A stretch of DNA of 7,699 nucleotides. Source: Alphaproteobacteria bacterium (GTDB lineage: Bacteria; Pseudomonadota; Alphaproteobacteria; Rhizobiales; Aestuariivirgaceae). The translations under genes and the position numbers were made by a program. The stretch is from the NCBI GenBank assembly GCA_026400595.1, contig JAPLOT010000086.1, positions 1 to 7,699 on the forward strand, given 5' to 3'. Below the pieces are notes generated by a model. That model searched no databases. It was given only the letters and a program-made list of their open reading frames with translations, and was not told the DNA's origin. Of the stretch, positions 7,258-7,699 are shown one piece after another. Every line of letters starts with the position of its first letter. Positions within the stretch are counted from its first letter, which is position 1.

Positions 7258-7699
7258 TCAGACCGCCTCGCGCGCCACACGGGTGATCGCGTCGGCGAGA
7301 ACGTCGGCGGATTGCGCGCCGACCAGCGCGTAGCTCTGGGCAAAGATGAAGGTGGGGACACCGGTGACGCCGATGGTGGTGGCATGGGTGATCTCGGCCT
7401 TCACGCTTTCGACGTCCTGATCACTGTCGAGAAGCTCTGCGATCTGCCCGCCATTGATGCCGACGGCACCGGCCTCGGCGGCCAGGATCCTGCGGTCGCC
7501 GATGTCCTTGCCCTCGCTCCAGTAGGACATGAAAAGGCGTTCGGCCATCTCGTTCTGCAGGCCTGTGGTATGGGCCCAGCGGATCAGGCGGTGGGCATCC
7601 AGCGTATTGGGCGTGCGGGCAATGGCCTCGAAGTTGTAGGGCACGCCATCGGCGAGACCCGCCTGGATCAGGGGATCATGCAGGGTGGCGAGCCGTTCC
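7258..7699 (-). CDS. DsbA/FrnE-like thioredoxin-fold oxidoreductase, 5'-truncated by the window edge
   Basis: The frame on the minus strand is open from the right edge to the stop at 7258-7260, so only the C-terminal part (about 146 residues) is present. The codon at 7642-7644 is GTG inside the frame and not the start, because family-like sequence continues upstream of it (ERLATLHDPLIQAGLADGV, 7642-7698). Recognisable pieces are NTLDAHRLIRWAHTTGLQNE, ERLFMSYWSEGKDIGD, and the cis-proline loop GVTGVPTFIF of the thioredoxin fold, followed by VGAQSADVL. These match the DsbA-like FrnE/2-hydroxychromene-2-carboxylate isomerase group (COG2761 type), proteins involved in thiol-disulfide exchange or, in some members, isomerisation. 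The N-terminal region that would carry a CxxC active site is outside the window, so redox activity cannot be confirmed, nor can a signal peptide be checked. Its stop codon abuts that of the acetyltransferase gene. Confidence 0.88.
   Translation of the reverse strand, partial: ERLATLHDPLIQAGLADGVPYNFEAIARTPNTLDAHRLIRWAHTTGLQNEMAERLFMSYWSEGKDIGDRRILAAEAGAVGINGGQIAELLDSDQDVESVKAEITHATTIGVTGVPTFIFAQSYALVGAQSADVLADAITRVAREAV

Noticed and set aside
7642..7644. GTG as the start of a short 128-residue DsbA-like gene
   Set aside because: The frame continues upstream to the window edge with family-like sequence (ERLATLHDPLIQAGLADG), so the gene is cut by the window rather than starting here.
1..7699. 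CRISPR array, insertion sequence, tRNA, phage or defence module
   Set aside because: Reading both strands shows no spaced direct repeats, transposase motifs, terminal inverted repeats or tRNA-like folds; the window is filled by six ordinary coding regions.

Overview
The window looks like a piece of chromosome from an alphaproteobacterium. It is GC-rich by eye, with strong G/C preference at third codon positions. Its central gene order, a DUF502 membrane protein gene, then recG, sdhE and mfd, is the arrangement known from Rhizobiales, Rhodospirillales and relatives. The proteins also read as alphaproteobacterial; for example, RecG begins MRPSILNPLFAG. I cannot name the genus. Coding density is nearly complete: the longest gap between genes is about 62 bases, so no stretch over 300 bases lacks a gene.

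Layout, left to right. Positions 2-493 (+) hold the C-terminal part of a DUF502 membrane protein whose start lies before the window. Positions 471-2588 (-) hold recG, the branched-DNA helicase; its 3' end overlaps the DUF502 gene by 23 bases. A short divergent gap (2589-2650) follows. From it, reading right, come sdhE (2651-2917, the FAD assembly factor of succinate dehydrogenase) and mfd (2914-6393, the transcription-repair coupling factor), joined by a 4-base ATGA overlap. An arylamine N-acetyltransferase-like gene (6418-7257, +) lies 24 bases downstream of mfd behind a clear ribosome binding site and may be co-transcribed with it. A DsbA/FrnE-type thioredoxin-fold protein (7258 to the right edge, -) converges on it with no bases between the two stop codons.

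How they work together. RecG and Mfd are related superfamily 2 DNA translocases. RecG remodels stalled forks and recombination intermediates; Mfd removes stalled RNA polymerase and recruits UvrA to the lesion. SdhE belongs to respiration, and its place between them is conserved but has no obvious functional reason. The acetyltransferase and the DsbA-like protein are probably accessory metabolic or redox genes with no visible link to repair.

I found no CRISPR array, mobile element, tRNA or rRNA, convincing terminator, toxin-antitoxin or defence module, and no evidence of a previously undescribed system. The findings are therefore mostly compact gene junctions and small sequence peculiarities, scored low.
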